From an uncultured Bacteroidales bacterium (lineage in GTDB: Bacteria > Bacteroidota > Bacteroidia > Bacteroidales > Bacteroidaceae), in the NCBI GenBank assembly GCA_902763865.1, contig CACWTR010000009.1, positions 39,244 to 103,243 of the forward strand: 64,000 nucleotides of DNA, given 5' to 3'. Under the pieces are notes generated by a model. That model ran no database searches. It had not been told where the DNA came from and was given only the letters and a program-made list of their open reading frames with translations. Below are positions 51,104 to 60,616 of this stretch, piece after piece. Within the stretch, counting starts at the first letter, position 1. Each line of letters opens with the position of its first letter. The position numbers and the translations under genes are program-made.

Positions 51104-52954
51104 TTAGATTCCGAGTTTAGTGTTGTATTCTTTCAATGTCTCCAGTTGGTTAGACCTTACATGGATGAAGTTCTCGATGCCTGCTGCCTTGAGGTCGTCG
51201 GTGCAGGCCGGAGCACCTGCTACGACGTAGAGGGCGCGGCCATTGAGGTACTTGAAGGCGGGGATGGCATACTCGGCATACTCGTCGTCGCTCGAGCAGA
51301 TGACCACGATGTCGGCGCCTGCGGCGAGGGCTGCATCGACGCCTTCCTCTACGGTCTTGAAGCCGAGGTTGTCGATGACCTGATAGCCTGCGGCAGCCAG
51401 GAAGTTGCACGAGAACTGTGCGCGAGCCTGACGCATGGCGAGGTTACCGATGGTGAGCATGAAGGCGACGGGCACCTTGGCTGCCTTTTCTGTCTTCAGG
51501 CGCAGTGCCTCGAAGTCACTTGCCAGACGGGAAGTCTTGATGGCAGGAATCTCACTCTCGCAGCCGCAGCTGTTCTTGCAGCAGCACTCGACGGGTTCCT
51601 TGCCTTCGCTCTTCTCGGTGAAGTTGGGGAACTGGTTCGTGCCGAGCAGGAATTCCTTGCGCTTGTCGGCGTTGGCGTGGCGGGTCTTGTTCGTCTCGTT
51701 GATGGTGTTCTGTACGGAGCCTGCCTTGGCAGCAGCGAGGAATCCGCCTTCTTCCTCTACGGCGAGGAAGAGTTTCCAAGCCTGGCCTGCGAGGGCGGAG
51801 GTCAGTTCCTCGACGAAGTAGGAACCGCCGGCCACATCCACCATACGGTCGAAGTGGCACTCGTCCTTGAGCAGCAGCTGCTGGTTGCGGGCGATGCGCT
51901 CGGCGAATTCTGTGGGCACTTCGTAGGGCTCGTCGAAGGGTGTGACGACGATGCTGTCAACGCCTCCGAGGGCGGCAGACATGGTTTCTGTCTGCGAGCG
52001 GAGCATGTTGACGTAGCTGTCGAAGAGTGTCTGGTTGTAGGTTGTGGTGAAGGCGCAGACGTGCATCTTGGCGCTTTCCTTGCAAGCCGTGTATTGGCTG
52101 ACGATTTGTGCCCAGAGCATGCGTGCTGCACGCAGTTTGGCAATCTCCATGAAATAGACGCCGTTGATGCCCAGGTTGAATTTGATGCTCTGTGCTGCCA
52201 GCTCGGGAGCCACGCCGGCTTCGGTCAGCTCTGCCATGTACTCGTTGCCCCAGGCCAGGGCATAGCCGAGGTCCTGATAGCTGTAGGCACCAGCATTGGT
52301 GAGCTTGTAGGCGTTCACTGCGATGGGGCGGAACTTGGGGTAGGCGGCGAAGGTCTCGACCAGAGCCTTGGCGTTCTTCAGTACTTCGGTTGTGTCCTTG
52401 CCCTTCATGAGCATCTTCTCCAGGGGGTCGAAGCTGATGCTGCCTTCAATCTTAGCGGCATCGGCACCTTTCTTCTGGAAGTAGGCCACGAGAATCTGAG
52501 CCAGCTCAAGCGACTTGCACTGGCAGGTGCAGAAGTTCAGCTCTACGCAATCCACGTAGATGCCTTCGAGCAGCTGCTCGATGTAGTCGGCGCTGACCTT
52601 CTCTCCAGGGATGCAGAAGCCGAGGCTCGTCACGCCCTTGTTCAGGATGTCCAGTGCCTTGGCATTGGCTTCCTTGGGGCATTCGCACTTGATGTCCTGA
52701 CGGACATACCATTCGTTGTCGGCGGCTTTGTTGCCGCGCACGTAGGGGAACTCGCCGGGCAGGGCGTTGACCAGCGGAAGCTTATCGACGTCCTCCTTGC
52801 GGTAGAAGGGCTCCATGCTGAAACCCTCGTTGGTTCTCCAGACCATTTTCTTCTGATAGTCAGCTCCCTTGAGGTCAACCTCAATTTTGTCGCGCCATTC
52901 CTGGCGGGTAGGGGCTGTAAAGTCAGAAAAGAGTTTTTCTTTACTATCTGCCAT
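51104..52954 (-). CDS. mutA: Methylmalonyl-CoA mutase small subunit
   Basis: 616 residues. Catalytically inactive partner of MutB with a related barrel and a degenerate cobalamin-like domain; '[13 protein letters not shown]' near the N-terminus and '[50 protein letters not shown]' in the barrel. An unusual Cys-rich segment, '[18 protein letters not shown]' (about residues 458-475), lies in the linker between the domains. Promoter box at 53016-53009; no cobalamin riboswitch was seen in the leader. Confidence 0.95.
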   Translation of the reverse strand: MADSKEKLFSDFTAPTRQEWRDKIEVDLKGADYQKKMVWRTNEGFSMEPFYRKEDVDKLPLVNALPGEFPYVRGNKAADNEWYVRQDIKCECPKEANAKALDILNKGVTSLGFCIPGEKVSADYIEQLLEGIYVDCVELNFCTCQCKSLELAQILVAYFQKKGADAAKIEGSISFDPLEKMLMKGKDTTEVLKNAKALVETFAAYPKFRPIAVNAYKLTNAGAYSYQDLGYALAWGNEYMAELTEAGVAPELAAQSIKFNLGINGVYFMEIAKLRAARMLWAQIVSQYTACKESAKMHVCAFTTTYNQTLFDSYVNMLRSQTETMSAALGGVDSIVVTPFDEPYEVPTEFAERIARNQQLLLKDECHFDRMVDVAGGSYFVEELTSALAGQAWKLFLAVEEEGGFLAAAKAGSVQNTINETNKTRHANADKRKEFLLGTNQFPNFTEKSEGKEPVECCCKNSCGCESEIPAIKTSRLASDFEALRLKTEKAAKVPVAFMLTIGNLAMRQARAQFSCNFLAAAGYQVIDNLGFKTVEEGVDAALAAGADIVVICSSDDEYAEYAIPAFKYLNGRALYVVAGAPACTDDLKAAGIENFIHVRSNQLETLKEYNTKLGI

Positions 52955-53008
52955 GTTTGTTAAAAAATAAGATATAATGTATGGTTGGTTAATACGCTAA
53001 AAAGCACG

Positions 53009-53016
53009 CAAAGGTA
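53009..53016 (-). promoter_or_regulatory. -7 box of the mutA-mutB operon
   Basis: TACCTTTG on the minus strand, 54 bp before the mutA start. Confidence 0.7.
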
Positions 53017-53121
53017 CGCATTTTTATGCGAACAGCAAAACATTCGTCCGTAAATCATCGTTTTCTTGTGCTTATTGGCGAGTTTTGACTTCTCTGTGTT
53101 GCAACATAAGGCATTATTTCG

Positions 53122-53173
53122 TACCTTTGCGCCCGCAAATCGTAAAAATTGTCAAATCGTCAAATTGTAAATC
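53122..53173 (+). promoter_or_regulatory. Promoter and 20-mer-like leader of the AspT-type transporter
   Basis: TACCTTTG at 53122-53129. The leader contains AAATCGTCAAATTGTAAATC (53154-53173), 18 of 20 identical to the 20-mer shared by three other genes, 5 nt before the ATG at 53179. Confidence 0.7.
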
Positions 53174-53178
53174 CAACC

Positions 53179-54882
53179 ATGTCCTGGCTGCACTCTCTAT
53201 TTTTTTCGTCCGATAGCGTGGCACACATCATGCTGCTCTATGCAATCGTCATTTCCGTGGGTCTCGGCTTGGGCCGCATCAAGGTGGGAGGCATCTCGCT
53301 GGGTGTCACCTTCGTGCTCTTTGCCGGCATCCTTGCCGGACATTTCGGCTTCACGGGCACCCTGAGCGTCCTGAACTTTGTCCAGGACTTCGGCCTCATT
53401 CTCTTTGTCTATTGCATTGGCCTGCAGGTGGGCCCCGGCTTCTTCGAGAGCTTCAAGAAGGGCGGTGTGCAGCTCAACGTGATGGCGCTGAGCATCGTCC
53501 TGCTCAACGTGCTGTGCTGCATCGGCCTCTACTATGCCGTCTTCTACGACAGCAGTGCCTCTGCCGCCGCCAACTCGTCGGGCCTTGCCATGATGGTGGG
53601 CGTGCTCTGCGGAGCTATCACTAACACGCCCGGCCTCGGCGCTGCCACAGAAGCCTGCAGTCAGGTCTTCGGCTCCTCTGCCCCGGCTATTGCCAACGGC
53701 TATGCCTGTGCCTATCCCCTCGGCGTGCTGGGCATCATCGGGGCAACGATAGCCTTGCGATTCCTGTGCCGCATCAGTCTGGGGGACGAACAGAAGCGGA
53801 TAGAGGCGGAACAGGCTGCCAATCCCCATGCTACGCCCCACCGCATGACGCTTGTCGTGAAAAACGCCTACCTCACGGGCCGCACCATTCTGCAGGTCCG
53901 CCAGTTCCTGGGCCGCGACTTCGTCTGCAGCCGTATCCTGCATAACGGACACGTCAGCATCCCCAATCGCGACACCGTCATCTCCGAGGGCGACAAGATG
54001 TTCATCACCTGTGCTCAGGACGATGCCGAGGCCATACGTGTCTTCATCGGACCGGAGGAGAAAGTCGAGTGGGAGGAGCAGGACGTGCCGATGGTGAGCA
54101 AGCACATCCTCGTCACCCAGCCGTCCATGAACGGCAAGACCTTCGGACAGATGCACTTCAGCTCTGTCTATGGTGTGAACGTGACGCGCATCCGCCGCGG
54201 TGACATGAACCTCTTTGCCGACCGCAACCTGCGCATGCAGATAGGTGACCGCATCGTCGTGGTCGGTCCCGAGGATGCCGTGGATCGCGTAGCCCGCAAG
54301 ATGGGGAACAGCGTCAAGAAGCTCGACCACCCCAACCTGGCCGCCATCTTCATCGGCATCCTGGTCGGCATCATCTTCGGTTCCATTCCCTTCGCCCTGC
54401 CCGGCGTGCCCACGCCTGTCAAGCTCGGACTGGCCGGCGGCCCGCTCATCATAGCCATCCTCATTGGTCGCTTCGGCTACAAGGCCAAGCTCGTGGCCTA
54501 CACCACGACCAGCGCCAACCTGATGCTCCGCGAGATCGGCCTTGCCCTCTTCCTTGCCAGCGTCGGCATCAAGGCCGGTGCCAGCTTCGCCAACACCGTT
54601 GTCGAGGGCGACGGACTCACCTACGTCTGGTGCGGCTTCCTCATCACCGTCCTGCCTATCCTCATTGTCGGCATCGTGGCACGTCTTCTTTACAAGGTCA
54701 ACTACTTCACCCTCATGGGTATGATAGCTGGCAGCACCACCGACCCCCCAGCACTGGCCTTTGCCAATCAGACCGCGGGCAACGATGCCCCGGCTGTCGG
54801 CTACAGCACCGTCTATCCCCTGAGCATGTTCCTCCGCATCCTGACGGCACAGCTCATCATCCTGCTGCTCTGCTCTCTGTAG
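53179..54882 (+). CDS. AspT/YidE-family putative transporter
   Basis: 567 residues from 53179. Two blocks of about five membrane helices ('[42 protein letters not shown]', '[32 protein letters not shown]') flank two cytoplasmic TrkA-C (RCK-C) domains at about 205-385 ('[19 protein letters not shown]', '[63 protein letters not shown]'). Related aspartate:alanine exchangers and YidE/YbjL proteins share this layout. Substrate unknown. Confidence 0.88.
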   Translation: MSWLHSLFFSSDSVAHIMLLYAIVISVGLGLGRIKVGGISLGVTFVLFAGILAGHFGFTGTLSVLNFVQDFGLILFVYCIGLQVGPGFFESFKKGGVQLNVMALSIVLLNVLCCIGLYYAVFYDSSASAAANSSGLAMMVGVLCGAITNTPGLGAATEACSQVFGSSAPAIANGYACAYPLGVLGIIGATIALRFLCRISLGDEQKRIEAEQAANPHATPHRMTLVVKNAYLTGRTILQVRQFLGRDFVCSRILHNGHVSIPNRDTVISEGDKMFITCAQDDAEAIRVFIGPEEKVEWEEQDVPMVSKHILVTQPSMNGKTFGQMHFSSVYGVNVTRIRRGDMNLFADRNLRMQIGDRIVVVGPEDAVDRVARKMGNSVKKLDHPNLAAIFIGILVGIIFGSIPFALPGVPTPVKLGLAGGPLIIAILIGRFGYKAKLVAYTTTSANLMLREIGLALFLASVGIKAGASFANTVVEGDGLTYVWCGFLITVLPILIVGIVARLLYKVNYFTLMGMIAGSTTDPPALAFANQTAGNDAPAVGYSTVYPLSMFLRILTAQLIILLLCSL

Positions 54883-54934
54883 GGCAGGCAGGGAACCTCC
54901 GAAGCCTTCGGGACATTTTCCCGAAAGCTTCGCT

Positions 54935-55085
54935 GCAAAACCCCGCGCAACGTGTCATAAAGTTATTTTCAAAGTTTGAAAATCAATTTTCAAGCTTTGA
55001 AAATATATTTTCATGACGTGAAAATTAATTTTCATGACGTGAAAATAGTTTTGCATCGTGTCGGGCGGCGTTTGTTCCCCTGGCT
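54935..55085. repeat. 21-bp tandem palindrome array, copy 3
   Basis: Units of 21 bp start at 54977, 54998, 55019 and 55040; the fourth decays to GAAAATAGTTTTGC. Left flank is CAACGTGTCATAAAGTTATTTTC, right flank CATCGTGTCGGG. Left flank closely matches that of copy 2 (CAACGTGACATAAAACTATTTTC). Confidence 0.87.
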
Positions 55086-55187
55086 ATACATATTATATAT
55101 ATACGCGCCCGCGAGGTGTGTGTGCCCCCAATTTGCTACGGGAACGTGACAAACCTGCCCCAATATGGAACGGAAAAAGGGGAAACA

Positions 55188-55219
55188 TTTGGATAAGTAG
55201 AGGGAATTGCGTAATTTTG
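55188..55219 (+). promoter_or_regulatory. Promoter of the acyl-activating fusion gene
   Basis: TTTG (55188-55191), 20-bp spacer, TAATTTTG (55212-55219); this puts the start at 55240 rather than any earlier codon. Confidence 0.8.
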
Positions 55220-55239
55220 TGGCCGAAACACAAGCGACC

Positions 55240-57747
55240 ATGATAGACCTGAACAAAACAGCCATCATTACGAAGGAGCACGACGTGACGTACAGTGAGT
55301 TGCTTCAGCACGTGGCACAGTTTGCCAGAAAGTCACCAAAGGGAAAGGGAACCAAGACTGTCATCTTTAGCGAGAACCGCGAAGGCTGGGCCTATAGCTT
55401 CTTCTCTGTCTGGCTGAACGAGGGCATCGCAGTTCCCGTAGATGCTTCGAGCACGGCAAGCGACGTGGCCTACATACTGAACGACTGCCGCCCCGATGCC
55501 GTCTGGGTGTCGAAGGAAAAGGAAGCGGTGCTCAGGAAAAGCCTGGCCCAGACCTCCTTCAGGGGAGAAGGGATAAGCGTCCTTCTCATTGACGACTACG
55601 AACACCTGTCCGTAGCAGACGAGCCGGCCACCTCCATCCTTCCCTGGTCGGCCCTGAGCGAGCCCGACAACAACGACACGGCAATCATCATCTACACCTC
55701 CGGCACAACCGGCTCGCCGAAGGGTGTCATGCTCAGCTATGCCAACCTGAAAGCCAACGTGCACAGCGTCTCCTACGACGTCCCCATCTATACCGAGAAG
55801 CGTCGTGCACTCGTTCTGCTGCCGCTCCACCATGTCTTGCCGCTCATGGGGTCGCTCATTGCTCCGCTCTACATGGGCGGCGGCATAGCCATCTGTCCCT
55901 CGCTCTCCGGCCCGGACATCATGGACACGCTCTGTCGCGGACAGGTGGGCATCATGATCGGTGTGCCCCGTCTCTGGCAGACGCTCTACACCGGCATCAA
56001 GAAGAAGATTGACCAGTCGGCCATCACGCGGATGCTTTTCGCCGTCTGCAAGGCCGCAAAGAGCCGCACCCTGAGCCGCTTCGTCTTCAGTTCCGTCAGG
56101 AAGAAGATGGGAGGCCACATAGCCTACTGCGTCAGCGGAGGTGCCGCCCTGGACAAAGAGATCGGCGAAGGCTTGCGGACGCTGGGCCTGGATGTCCTCG
56201 AGGGCTACGGGATGACGGAGACGGCCCCCATCATTGCCTTCACGCGCCCCGGCGACATCATACCGGGATGCTCGGGGCTGCCCCTGCCCGGAGTGGAGTG
56301 TAAGCTGGTGGACGGCGAGCTCTGCGTCAAGGGACCGAACCTCATGAAGGGCTACTACAACCGTCCCGAGGAGACGAAAGCCGTCATCGACAGCGACGGC
56401 TGGCTCCATACCGGCGACCTCGCCCGCTTCGATACGGCTGGGCGCGTCATCATCACGGGGCGCACAAAGGAAATCATCGTCCTGAGCAATGGCAAGAACG
56501 TGCAGCCCAGCGAAATCGAATATAAGCTGGAGAAGTACGACACCCTCGTCAAGGAAGCTGCCGTGGTGCAGGACGGCGACAAACTTTGCGCCATCATCGT
56601 GCCCCAGCCCTCATGGGCCGGAAGCATCACCGACAGCGAGGCGACGGAACGGCTGAAGCGCGAGGTGCTGGAACCTTACAACATGACTGTCTCGGCCTAC
56701 AAGAAGATAATGACCCTCCTCGTCTATCGCGGCGAGCTGCCCCGCACAAGGCTCGACAAGCTGCAGCGCTTCAAGCTGGGCGATATCCTCAAAGACGGAC
56801 AGGGGGCAAGGAGCAAGGAGCACGAGGCTCAGCCCGAACCTGACAGCGAGGAGTATCGTCTCATCAAGAACTTCATCGAACAGGAGAAAGGCGTGAAAGT
56901 GCACACTGCCGACCACATCGAGACGGACCTTGCACTCGACTCACTCGACAAGGTCAGCCTCCAGGGATATATCGAAAACACCTTCGGCATGTCCGTTGCA
57001 GCCGACGAAATGGCTTCCTTCCCCAACATGGAGGCACTTGCCCGTTACGTAGCTGCCCAGAAGACACGTGTGGAGACGGGCGAAGTGGATTGGCACCAGC
57101 TCCTGAACGGGCCCGTGGATGACCTGCCCTTGCCTACGGCAGGGTTGGTCTGCCGCATCGTCTCGCGACTCTTCAGTGGCTTCTTCCGCTGCTACAACAG
57201 CCTCACCGTCCGAGGGAAAGAGAACATCCCGCAACAGGGAGGATGCATCCTGGCTCCCAATCACCAGAGCTTCGTTGACGGCCCGCTGGCACTCTCCGGC
57301 ATCGCATGGAGAGACCTCGGCGAGTACTTCTTCTATGCTACGGAAGAACACGTCCGTGGCAACGTCCGCCGCAGCCTTGCAGCAAGGGCCGGCGTCATCG
57401 TCATGGAGCGAACAAACCTGAAGAACTCCATCCTGAAGCTTGCCAAGGTCCTCAGGGAAGGGCACCGCATCGTCATCTTCCCCGAAGGAGCACGAACCCA
57501 CGACGGCGGAACAGTTCCCTTCAAGAAGACCTTCGCCATCCTTGCCAAGGAGATTGGCGTGCCCATCGTACCCGTCTGCATCCGTGGTGCCTACGAAGCC
57601 TTGCCACGAGGCAGCCGCTTCCTCAGTCCCAAGCATATCGAAGTGACGTACCTGCCGCAGATAAAACCCTCGGCAGGACTGACATACGAAGAACTGACCA
57701 AGCAGACACAGGATGCAATCGAAACGGTTTTGGCCTCAAAAGGCTGA
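55240..57747 (+). CDS. Acyl-activating enzyme / ACP / acyltransferase fusion
   Basis: 835 residues in three domains. (1) AMP-forming acyl-CoA/acyl-ACP synthetase, about 1-520: 'IIYTSGTTGSPKGVMLSYANL', 'EGYGMTETAPIIAFT', 'GWLHTGDLARFD', 'KEIIVLSNGKNVQPSEIE'. (2) Acyl carrier domain, about 545-620, with phosphopantetheine Ser in 'DLALDSLDKVSLQGYI' (near residue 568). (3) PlsC-type acyltransferase, about 640-810: 'NHQSFVDGPLA' (HxxxxD) and 'FPEGARTHDGGTVPFKKTF'. The arrangement suggests one protein activates a fatty acid, loads it on its own ACP and transfers it to a lysolipid, as E. coli Aas does without an internal ACP. Overlaps the next gene by 35 bp. Confidence 0.92.
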   Translation: MIDLNKTAIITKEHDVTYSELLQHVAQFARKSPKGKGTKTVIFSENREGWAYSFFSVWLNEGIAVPVDASSTASDVAYILNDCRPDAVWVSKEKEAVLRKSLAQTSFRGEGISVLLIDDYEHLSVADEPATSILPWSALSEPDNNDTAIIIYTSGTTGSPKGVMLSYANLKANVHSVSYDVPIYTEKRRALVLLPLHHVLPLMGSLIAPLYMGGGIAICPSLSGPDIMDTLCRGQVGIMIGVPRLWQTLYTGIKKKIDQSAITRMLFAVCKAAKSRTLSRFVFSSVRKKMGGHIAYCVSGGAALDKEIGEGLRTLGLDVLEGYGMTETAPIIAFTRPGDIIPGCSGLPLPGVECKLVDGELCVKGPNLMKGYYNRPEETKAVIDSDGWLHTGDLARFDTAGRVIITGRTKEIIVLSNGKNVQPSEIEYKLEKYDTLVKEAAVVQDGDKLCAIIVPQPSWAGSITDSEATERLKREVLEPYNMTVSAYKKIMTLLVYRGELPRTRLDKLQRFKLGDILKDGQGARSKEHEAQPEPDSEEYRLIKNFIEQEKGVKVHTADHIETDLALDSLDKVSLQGYIENTFGMSVAADEMASFPNMEALARYVAAQKTRVETGEVDWHQLLNGPVDDLPLPTAGLVCRIVSRLFSGFFRCYNSLTVRGKENIPQQGGCILAPNHQSFVDGPLALSGIAWRDLGEYFFYATEEHVRGNVRRSLAARAGVIVMERTNLKNSILKLAKVLREGHRIVIFPEGARTHDGGTVPFKKTFAILAKEIGVPIVPVCIRGAYEALPRGSRFLSPKHIEVTYLPQIKPSAGLTYEELTKQTQDAIETVLASKG

Positions 57748-58345
57748 GCAGGGCAACACCTGGACACACGCCCTCGGAGCTGTCTTTGCACTGAGCAGCA
57801 TCTGGCTCGTGTGGCTGGCAGCCGACGTCAGCCCTCAGATGGCATTCGGCGTCGTCTGCTTCCTCTTCGGCATGTTCTTCATGTTCCTCAGCAGCACGGT
57901 CTATCATTGGGTACACGAGGGGCGGCTGAAGCAGGCGCTGCGCAAGTGCGACCACATCAGCATCTACGTCATGATAGCCTGCTCCTATACGCCCATCCTT
58001 GTCGGCGTGGTGGGCGGCTGGCTCGGCTGGACGGTCTTCGCCCTGCAATGGGCAGTGGTCATAGCCGGAGCCGTCTATAAAATCGTTGCACTTGGCCGTT
58101 GGCCGCGTCTCTCGCTTGCCATCTATCTCATCATGGGCTGGAGCATCGTCCTTGTTGCCGAACCGGTGATAAAGCTCCTGACGCCTCTGACGCTTTGGCT
58201 TATAATCGCCGAAGGCATCGCCTACACCGCAGGCACCTATTTCTTTGCCCACGACGAGCGGCCTCACTACCATGCCATCTGGCACGTCTTCGTCCTGCTC
58301 GGTGCCCTCGCTCATTGGGGAGCCGTCCTGTCGCTGCTGATATAG
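57713..58345 (+). CDS. Hemolysin III / PAQR-family membrane protein
   Basis: 210 residues with seven predicted membrane helices. Signature motifs of the family are present: 'FLSSTVYHWV' (Ser-x3-His), 'CDHISIYVMIACSYTP' (Asp), and 'HYHAIWHVFVLLGALAHW' (His-x3-His), which form a metal site in PAQR proteins and suggest amide or ester hydrolase activity on lipids. Its start lies inside the upstream lipid-acylating gene, so the two are translationally coupled and may act together on membrane lipids. Its stop abuts the stop of rubrerythrin. Confidence 0.9.
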   Translation: MQSKRFWPQKAEQGNTWTHALGAVFALSSIWLVWLAADVSPQMAFGVVCFLFGMFFMFLSSTVYHWVHEGRLKQALRKCDHISIYVMIACSYTPILVGVVGGWLGWTVFALQWAVVIAGAVYKIVALGRWPRLSLAIYLIMGWSIVLVAEPVIKLLTPLTLWLIIAEGIAYTAGTYFFAHDERPHYHAIWHVFVLLGALAHWGAVLSLLI

Positions 58346-58888
58346 TCAATAGTTCTCTGCCTTGATCTGGAAGTAGCTCTGCGGGTGGTCGCAGACGGGA
58401 CACACTTCCGGAGCCTTCTTGCCGATGACGATGTGTCCGCAGTTAGCGCATTGCCAGATGACGTCGCCGTCGCGCGAGAAGACAATCTCGTCCTCGATGT
58501 TCTTCAGGAGCTTGCGGTAGCGCTCCTCATGGTGCTTCTCGATGGCAGCCACCTGCTCGAACTTCTCGGCAATCTCAGGGAAACCTTCCTCGCGGGCCTC
58601 CTTAGCCATGCGGGCATACATGTCGGTCCATTCGAAGTTCTCGCCGCCTGCAGCATCGGCCAGGTTCGTCCGTGTGTCGCTCACCTTGCCGCCGTTCAGC
58701 AGCTTGTACCACATCTTGGCGTGCTCCTTCTCGTTGGCAGCTGTCTCCTCGAAGATAGCGGCAATCTGCACGTAGCCGTCCTTCTTGGCCTTCGAAGCAA
58801 AGTAGCTGTACTTGTTGCGTGCCATGCTCTCTCCGGCAAAAGCCTCCTTGAGGTTCTGCTCCGTCTTGGTTCCTTTCAGGTCTTTCAT
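58346..58888 (-). CDS. rbr: Rubrerythrin
   Basis: 180 residues. N-terminal four-helix di-iron domain with ligands in '[13 protein letters not shown]', '[13 protein letters not shown]' and '[17 protein letters not shown]' (ExxH motifs); C-terminal rubredoxin domain with '[23 protein letters not shown]' (two CxxC). It reduces hydrogen peroxide with electrons from rubredoxin or NADH oxidoreductases, protecting anaerobes from oxygen. Single gene with promoter at 58941-58934. Confidence 0.97.
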   Translation of the reverse strand: MKDLKGTKTEQNLKEAFAGESMARNKYSYFASKAKKDGYVQIAAIFEETAANEKEHAKMWYKLLNGGKVSDTRTNLADAAGGENFEWTDMYARMAKEAREEGFPEIAEKFEQVAAIEKHHEERYRKLLKNIEDEIVFSRDGDVIWQCANCGHIVIGKKAPEVCPVCDHPQSYFQIKAENY

Positions 58889-58933
58889 TGTCTCGTAAGT
58901 TAAAGGGTTAATGACTTAAAGCGTTCACGAGGA

Positions 58934-58941
58934 CAAAGATA
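58934..58941 (-). promoter_or_regulatory. -7 box of rubrerythrin
   Basis: TATCTTTG on the minus strand, 45 bp before the ATG. Confidence 0.7.
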
Positions 58942-58997
58942 GCTTAAATTCTCCGAGTTGCAAAGCAAATTAAGCTTTTTTATAAATAAAAAGACAA

Positions 58998-59030
58998 AGC
59001 GGTGCCCGACGTCATTCGCCAGGCACCGCT
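58998..59030 (-). terminator. Orphan terminator-like hairpin
   Basis: Perfect 9-bp stem AGCGGTGCC/GGCACCGCT with a 15-bp loop; T-rich on the minus strand after the stem (TTTGTCTTTTTATTTAT). No minus-strand gene ends here today: the plus-strand glycosylase remnant lies upstream of it. It may be the leftover end of a lost gene. Confidence 0.55.
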
Positions 59031-59106
59031 CTTAATCTGAAGGGGAATTCATTCCTTTAGGGAGTCATCAGGAAGATTTCGCAGGTGTCGAAGTTAAAGG
59101 TGGTGC

Positions 59107-59694
59107 ATGGATTTCTACTACCCTAACTTCCTGAACGACCATTGGCGCATCGAGGGACTCGTCTTCTATGGCGACAGGAACCGCTTTGTCGATGCCGAGG
59201 GCAAGTGCTTCAAGCTGGACGAGATAGTGAGGCATTGCGAGAAGAAGGGCCTGGCCTTCTTCGACACGGCGACTGCTGTGCGTCGGCTCAAGGACAATGC
59301 TTCCGACAAGTTTCTCGAGGTTGTGGAGCCTACCGATATTGGCGCCCTTATCGCTCGCCTGCCGCATCTCCGTGTCATTGTTACTACGGGCGAGAAGGCT
59401 GCAGAGACCATCTGCGCCTCGCTTGGCATCGGGGAAGTGCCCAAGGTCGGTGCTTCGGTAGAAATTCAAGCCTCCCCCGTCCCCTCCAATGAAGGGGGGA
59501 AGCAAAGCTCGACGAATGTCAACGGCGAGGCGGGCGGAAGGTTCTTTTCCCCCTCGGGGGAGGTCGTGAGGGGATTACGGCTTTGGCGACTTCCTTCTTC
59601 TTCGCGTGCCTATCCGCTTTCCCTTGAAAAGAAGGCCGAGGCCTACCGGCGGATGTTCAGTGCAACCTGTAGTGACGGGCTAAAAGGTGATTGA
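59107..59694 (+). pseudogene. 5'-truncated uracil-DNA glycosylase-like gene with in-frame repeat insertion
   Basis: Open frame of 195 residues: 'MDFYYPNFLNDHWRIEGLVFYGDRNRFVD', 'GLAFFDTATAVRRLKDNASDKFLEVVEPTDIGALIARLPHLRVIVTTGEKAAETIC', ending 'RLWRLPSSSRAYPLSLEKKAEAYRRMF'. This is a Bacteroidales uracil-DNA glycosylase-superfamily protein whose full forms begin about 30 residues earlier with a GSFPP-type catalytic loop and '(K)RWCMDFYYPN'. Here RWC is present just upstream but an in-frame TAA precedes it, so the catalytic loop is lost. Residues about 122-158 are an in-frame insertion derived from a GC-rich palindromic repeat (59470-59575). Likely decayed. Confidence 0.75.
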
Positions 59695-59998
59695 GCAGGG
59701 CGAAGAAGGCGAGGCTGAAGAGCGTGGGCAGGGCGAGTGAGAGGGCATCGGGCCTCTTCGCCATCTCCACCAGCGCGTGCCAGAAGACCGGACCGAAGGC
59801 ATAGGCAAGTCCGCCGATGCCAAGGACTGTGACGGATAAGACGCAGCAAAAGGCCACGACCTGTTGCCTTCGCCGACTCTCGCGTTGCTCGCGGCGGATG
59901 CGGCGCATGGTGGTGAAGGCGAAGTTCGACGGCAGGGCCGGCTTCTCGCGGGGCGCGAGAGCTTGGCGCAGGACATTATTATTTATTGGCTTTTCCAT
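59657..59998 (-). CDS. Small membrane protein of the sigma cluster (putative anti-sigma)
   Basis: 113 residues. A basic N-terminal half ('FAFTTMRRIRREQRESRRRQQ') precedes two or three membrane helices ('VVAFCCVLSVTVLGIGGLAYAFG', 'LPTLFSLAFFALLNHLL'). It overlaps the sigma factor gene by 20 bp upstream and the glycosylase remnant by 38 bp downstream. Position and layout (cytoplasmic N-terminus plus membrane anchor) suggest control of the sigma factor; it resembles the DUF5056 proteins that accompany such sigma genes. No zinc-binding anti-sigma motif is visible. Confidence 0.72.
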   Translation of the reverse strand: MEKPINNNVLRQALAPREKPALPSNFAFTTMRRIRREQRESRRRQQVVAFCCVLSVTVLGIGGLAYAFGPVFWHALVEMAKRPDALSLALPTLFSLAFFALLNHLLARHYRLH

Positions 59999-60515
59999 GT
60001 TTCATGAGTGAATAGAGTTTGCGACGGATGCGGTGCAGACGCGTGGCGATGGTGCCCGGTTCCACGTCGAGGATGTAGGCGATGTCCGCCAGGGGACGGC
60101 TCTCGAAGTAGAAGAGCTCGAGGAGCATCTGCTCGTCCGGCCTGAGGAGGCTGATGGCCCTTCGCAGGTCTTCGAGCCGGCTCTCGTCGTCCAGCACCTC
60201 GTCCACCTCGGCATCGCTGGCGTGGGGATGGTCGTCGATGCTGAGATACTTGATGCGCTTCTTGCGGAGCCACGAGACGGCGACGGTGTAGGCGATGCGA
60301 CAGATCCATGTGGAGAACGAGGAGCGCCCGATGAAGGAGTCGAGACGGCTGTAGGCGCGGACGAAGGCGTCCTGCGTCAGCTCCTCGGCATCCTCGCGGT
60401 TGGGCACCAGGCGCGACACGATGGCAAACACTTCGCCACCGTATCGCTCCAGGAAATAGCCGTAGTCACTCTCGTGACCTTCGAGGATGCGGACTATCAG
60501 TCGCTGCTCGTCCAT
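59979..60515 (-). CDS. ECF RNA polymerase sigma factor
   Basis: 178 residues from 60515. Region 2: 'YGYFLERYGGEVFAIVSRLVPNREDAEELTQDAFVRAYSRLDSFIGRSSFSTWICRIAYTVAVSWLRKKR'; region 4: 'LRPDEQMLLELFYFESRPLADIAYILDVEPGTIATRLHRIRRKLYSLM'. It directs RNA polymerase to an unknown regulon. It is flanked by two small membrane-protein genes, an arrangement seen repeatedly in Bacteroidales. Confidence 0.93.
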   Translation of the reverse strand: MDEQRLIVRILEGHESDYGYFLERYGGEVFAIVSRLVPNREDAEELTQDAFVRAYSRLDSFIGRSSFSTWICRIAYTVAVSWLRKKRIKYLSIDDHPHASDAEVDEVLDDESRLEDLRRAISLLRPDEQMLLELFYFESRPLADIAYILDVEPGTIATRLHRIRRKLYSLMKHGKANK

Positions 60516-60525
60516 CAACATTGAA

Positions 60526-60616
60526 AGTTGAAAAATTAAAAAGTTGAAAGGTTAAAAAGTTAAAGAGGAATGGATTTCCTCCTTTTTACCTTTTTACTTT
60601 TTCACCGTTTCACTTT
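60526..60616. repeat. Hairpin of AAAAGTTGAAAGGTT units
   Basis: Left arm AAAAGTTGAAAGGTTAAAAA (60539-60558) and on to GAGGAA; loop TGGA; right arm TTTCCTCCTTTTTACCTTTT and on to CACTTTTC. Arms are complementary, units about 10 bp. Confidence 0.7.

Noticed and set aside
52955-53016. Cobalamin riboswitch upstream of the B12-dependent mutase
   Set aside because: The leader is only about 50 nt and AT-rich, without a B12-box-like conserved core.
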